This document shows positions 4,258-5,301 of a DNA stretch of 5,301 nucleotides, in pieces (position 1 is the stretch's first letter; every line of letters starts with the position of its first letter). Location of the stretch: the NCBI GenBank assembly GCA_937900165.1, contig CALCCX010000422.1, forward strand, positions 1-5,301. Reading direction: 5' to 3'. A program made the translations under genes and the position numbers. The DNA comes from an uncultured Acidimicrobiia bacterium (lineage in GTDB: Bacteria; Actinomycetota; Acidimicrobiia; Spongiisociales; Spongiisociaceae). The notes under the pieces were generated by a model. The model searched no databases, had not been told where the DNA came from, and was given only the letters and a program-made list of their open reading frames with translations.

Positions 4258-5256
4258 ATGGATCAGACAATCCCATCCCAACCCGGGCAGGATCGCTCAC
4301 GAGGCCCGACCCCAACAGGGGGTCGCTGCTCGGAGTTGAATCAGATACCGGTTTATGGCCCTCGGCCGCCGCATCTCGCGGCGGTTCGGCCGCGTCTTGG
4401 GCCGGTTCGGATCGAGGACCCGCGCACCGAGGCTGTAGTGGATCTCAGGACCCCAGGCTTGGACGATCTCGAACTTGTTTCGGAGCTGGTGCCAGTCGGA
4501 TTCGCGGTCGCTGAACTAGGAGGAGATCGGCCGGCGGGACGACGGATCGTCGACCTGTCCGCCTCGATCGACGAATCAGGTTCGGGCTCGGACGAAATAT
4601 GGGAGCCGTTCGAATTGTCACGTTCTACGAGAGAGTTGCTGGCCGGGGTGCCGTCGCCCTCAGCGGTCGTCGACGAACAGCCGCCTGACTCCTTGGGTGA
4701 ACCCGGCCGGCCCGAACGCACCCCGTGGCCAGAGATTCGCTTCTACCTTGGATCTGCGGCCCTGTTCTTCTTGGCCTTCATGGTGGCAACGGCCTTTTGG
4801 GTGGTGCTGCCTACCCTGGTGCTCGGTTGGGATCCGACTGCGATCACATCCGGATCAATGGAACCAGCGATCCGCGCCGGCGATGTTGTGATTGGCAACC
4901 CTGACCTTCCGGACGTACTGGCCATCGGCTCGGTCGTGACCTTTGAAGCAAGTCAAGGCAGGCTCATCACCCATCGGGTCGTTGGAGCGACCCAGGATGG
5001 CTCCTACATCACCAGGGGAGATTCGAACTCCGACCCTGATCGACCGCCCGTTGATCGCGAGGACATCCAGACGGTTGGCCGGATCCTGGTCCCTTACGCT
5101 GGATACCCGTCTGTGTGGGCCCAATCCGGTTCGTGGTGGGCTGTCGTGCTTCTGGCGATTGTGGGAGCAGGACTCGTTGCTGCCAGCCGGTGGGCCCTCT
5201 TGGACCGTTACAACCCGTGGCGGGATATGCGCCCCGTTTTCGATGAGGTCGGCTGA
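4258..5256 (+). CDS. Signal peptidase I, archaeal/ER (SipW) type, with long N-terminal extension
   Basis: Encodes 332 residues from ATG 4258. Residues 1-160 are hydrophilic, rich in Pro, Asp, Glu and Arg, and resemble no domain I know. A membrane segment follows at about 163-187, then the catalytic region. TSGSMEPAI carries the nucleophile S200. LITHRVV carries H239 where bacterial P-type enzymes have Lys. RGDSNSDPD (253-261) supplies the acidic residues. This Ser/His set marks the S26 branch that includes SipW, archaeal and ER signal peptidases. A second membrane segment spans about 292-310, then a short basic tail. Known SipW enzymes of about 190 residues mature TasA-like proteins, and the preceding gene is such a substrate. 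The catalytic half is certain; the start is not. There is no ribosome site before ATG 4258, and a good one at 4195 points to other frames. The stop overlaps the next ATG by one base. Confidence 0.88.
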   Translation: MDQTIPSQPGQDRSRGPTPTGGRCSELNQIPVYGPRPPHLAAVRPRLGPVRIEDPRTEAVVDLRTPGLDDLELVSELVPVGFAVAELGGDRPAGRRIVDLSASIDESGSGSDEIWEPFELSRSTRELLAGVPSPSAVVDEQPPDSLGEPGRPERTPWPEIRFYLGSAALFFLAFMVATAFWVVLPTLVLGWDPTAITSGSMEPAIRAGDVVIGNPDLPDVLAIGSVVTFEASQGRLITHRVVGATQDGSYITRGDSNSDPDRPPVDREDIQTVGRILVPYAGYPSVWAQSGSWWAVVLLAIVGAGLVAASRWALLDRYNPWRDMRPVFDEVG

Positions 5257-5301
5257 TGAAGCGGCTGATCGGTCCCTTGCTCGCAATTGTCTTGAAGATC
5301 G
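5256..5301 (+). CDS. Start of a downstream gene cut by the window end
   Basis: The ATG at 5256-5258 shares its A with the TGA of the signal peptidase gene, and GAGG at 5245-5248 sits 7 nt upstream, so translational coupling is likely. Only MKRLIGPLLAIVLKI can be read: two basic residues followed by a hydrophobic run, consistent with a signal peptide or first membrane helix. Its place directly behind the peptidase suggests another exported member of the same module, for example a second TasA-like protein, but the visible part cannot identify it. Confidence 0.6.
   Translation, partial: MKRLIGPLLAIVLKI

Noticed and set aside
4089..4514. Plus-strand frame overlapping the end of the TasA-like gene and the start of the peptidase gene
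   Set aside because: It begins inside the TasA-like gene without a ribosome site, and its Ser/Arg/Gly-rich translation resembles no protein. It is kept only as part of the start-site question at 4215.

Overview
The window is a 5.3 kb stretch of GC-rich, gene-dense bacterial DNA that begins with a run of ten G, which looks like a contig edge or read artefact. No rRNA, tRNA, mobile element or CRISPR array is visible. The gene families and the mix of Shine-Dalgarno and apparently leaderless starts suggest an uncultured Actinomycetota, perhaps Acidimicrobiia-like. They include a MauE/MADH-light-chain-like pair, an EntS-type MFS exporter, and a TasA-like protein with a Ser/His signal peptidase. 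The taxonomic guess is inference only.

Left block, minus strand (17-1896): a two-gene operon joined by a stop/start overlap. The first gene encodes a MauE-like redox-associated membrane protein with a CxC motif. The second encodes a Tat-exported protein with a very cysteine-rich domain resembling the light chain of methylamine dehydrogenase, fused to at least four FG-GAP/VCBS-like Asp-loop repeats with a 45-residue period. The likely logic is that the membrane protein handles reducing equivalents or disulfides for the cysteine-rich exported partner. No heavy chain, MauD or MauG is present in the window.

Middle (1897-3370): a 136-bp divergent promoter region with two imperfect inverted repeats, then a plus-strand 12-TM major facilitator exporter that appears to start leaderless.

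Right block, plus strand (3371-5301): an intergenic region with a nested inverted repeat and a sequence closely matching the -10 element of sigma-28 (FliA/SigD/WhiG) promoters. It is followed by a small secreted TasA/camelysin-like protein with a SipW-type signal peptide. A strong 13-bp hairpin lies between this gene and an archaeal/ER-type (Ser/His) signal peptidase I with a roughly 160-residue hydrophilic N-terminal extension. A third gene starts by one-base overlap with the peptidase stop and is cut by the window end. The secreted protein is the probable substrate of the peptidase, so the block reads as a surface-fibre or matrix module, possibly under motility-type sigma control.

The most unusual items are the MADH-light-chain/FG-GAP fusion, the sigma-28-like promoter before the TasA-like gene, and the hairpin and start-site arrangement before the signal peptidase gene.
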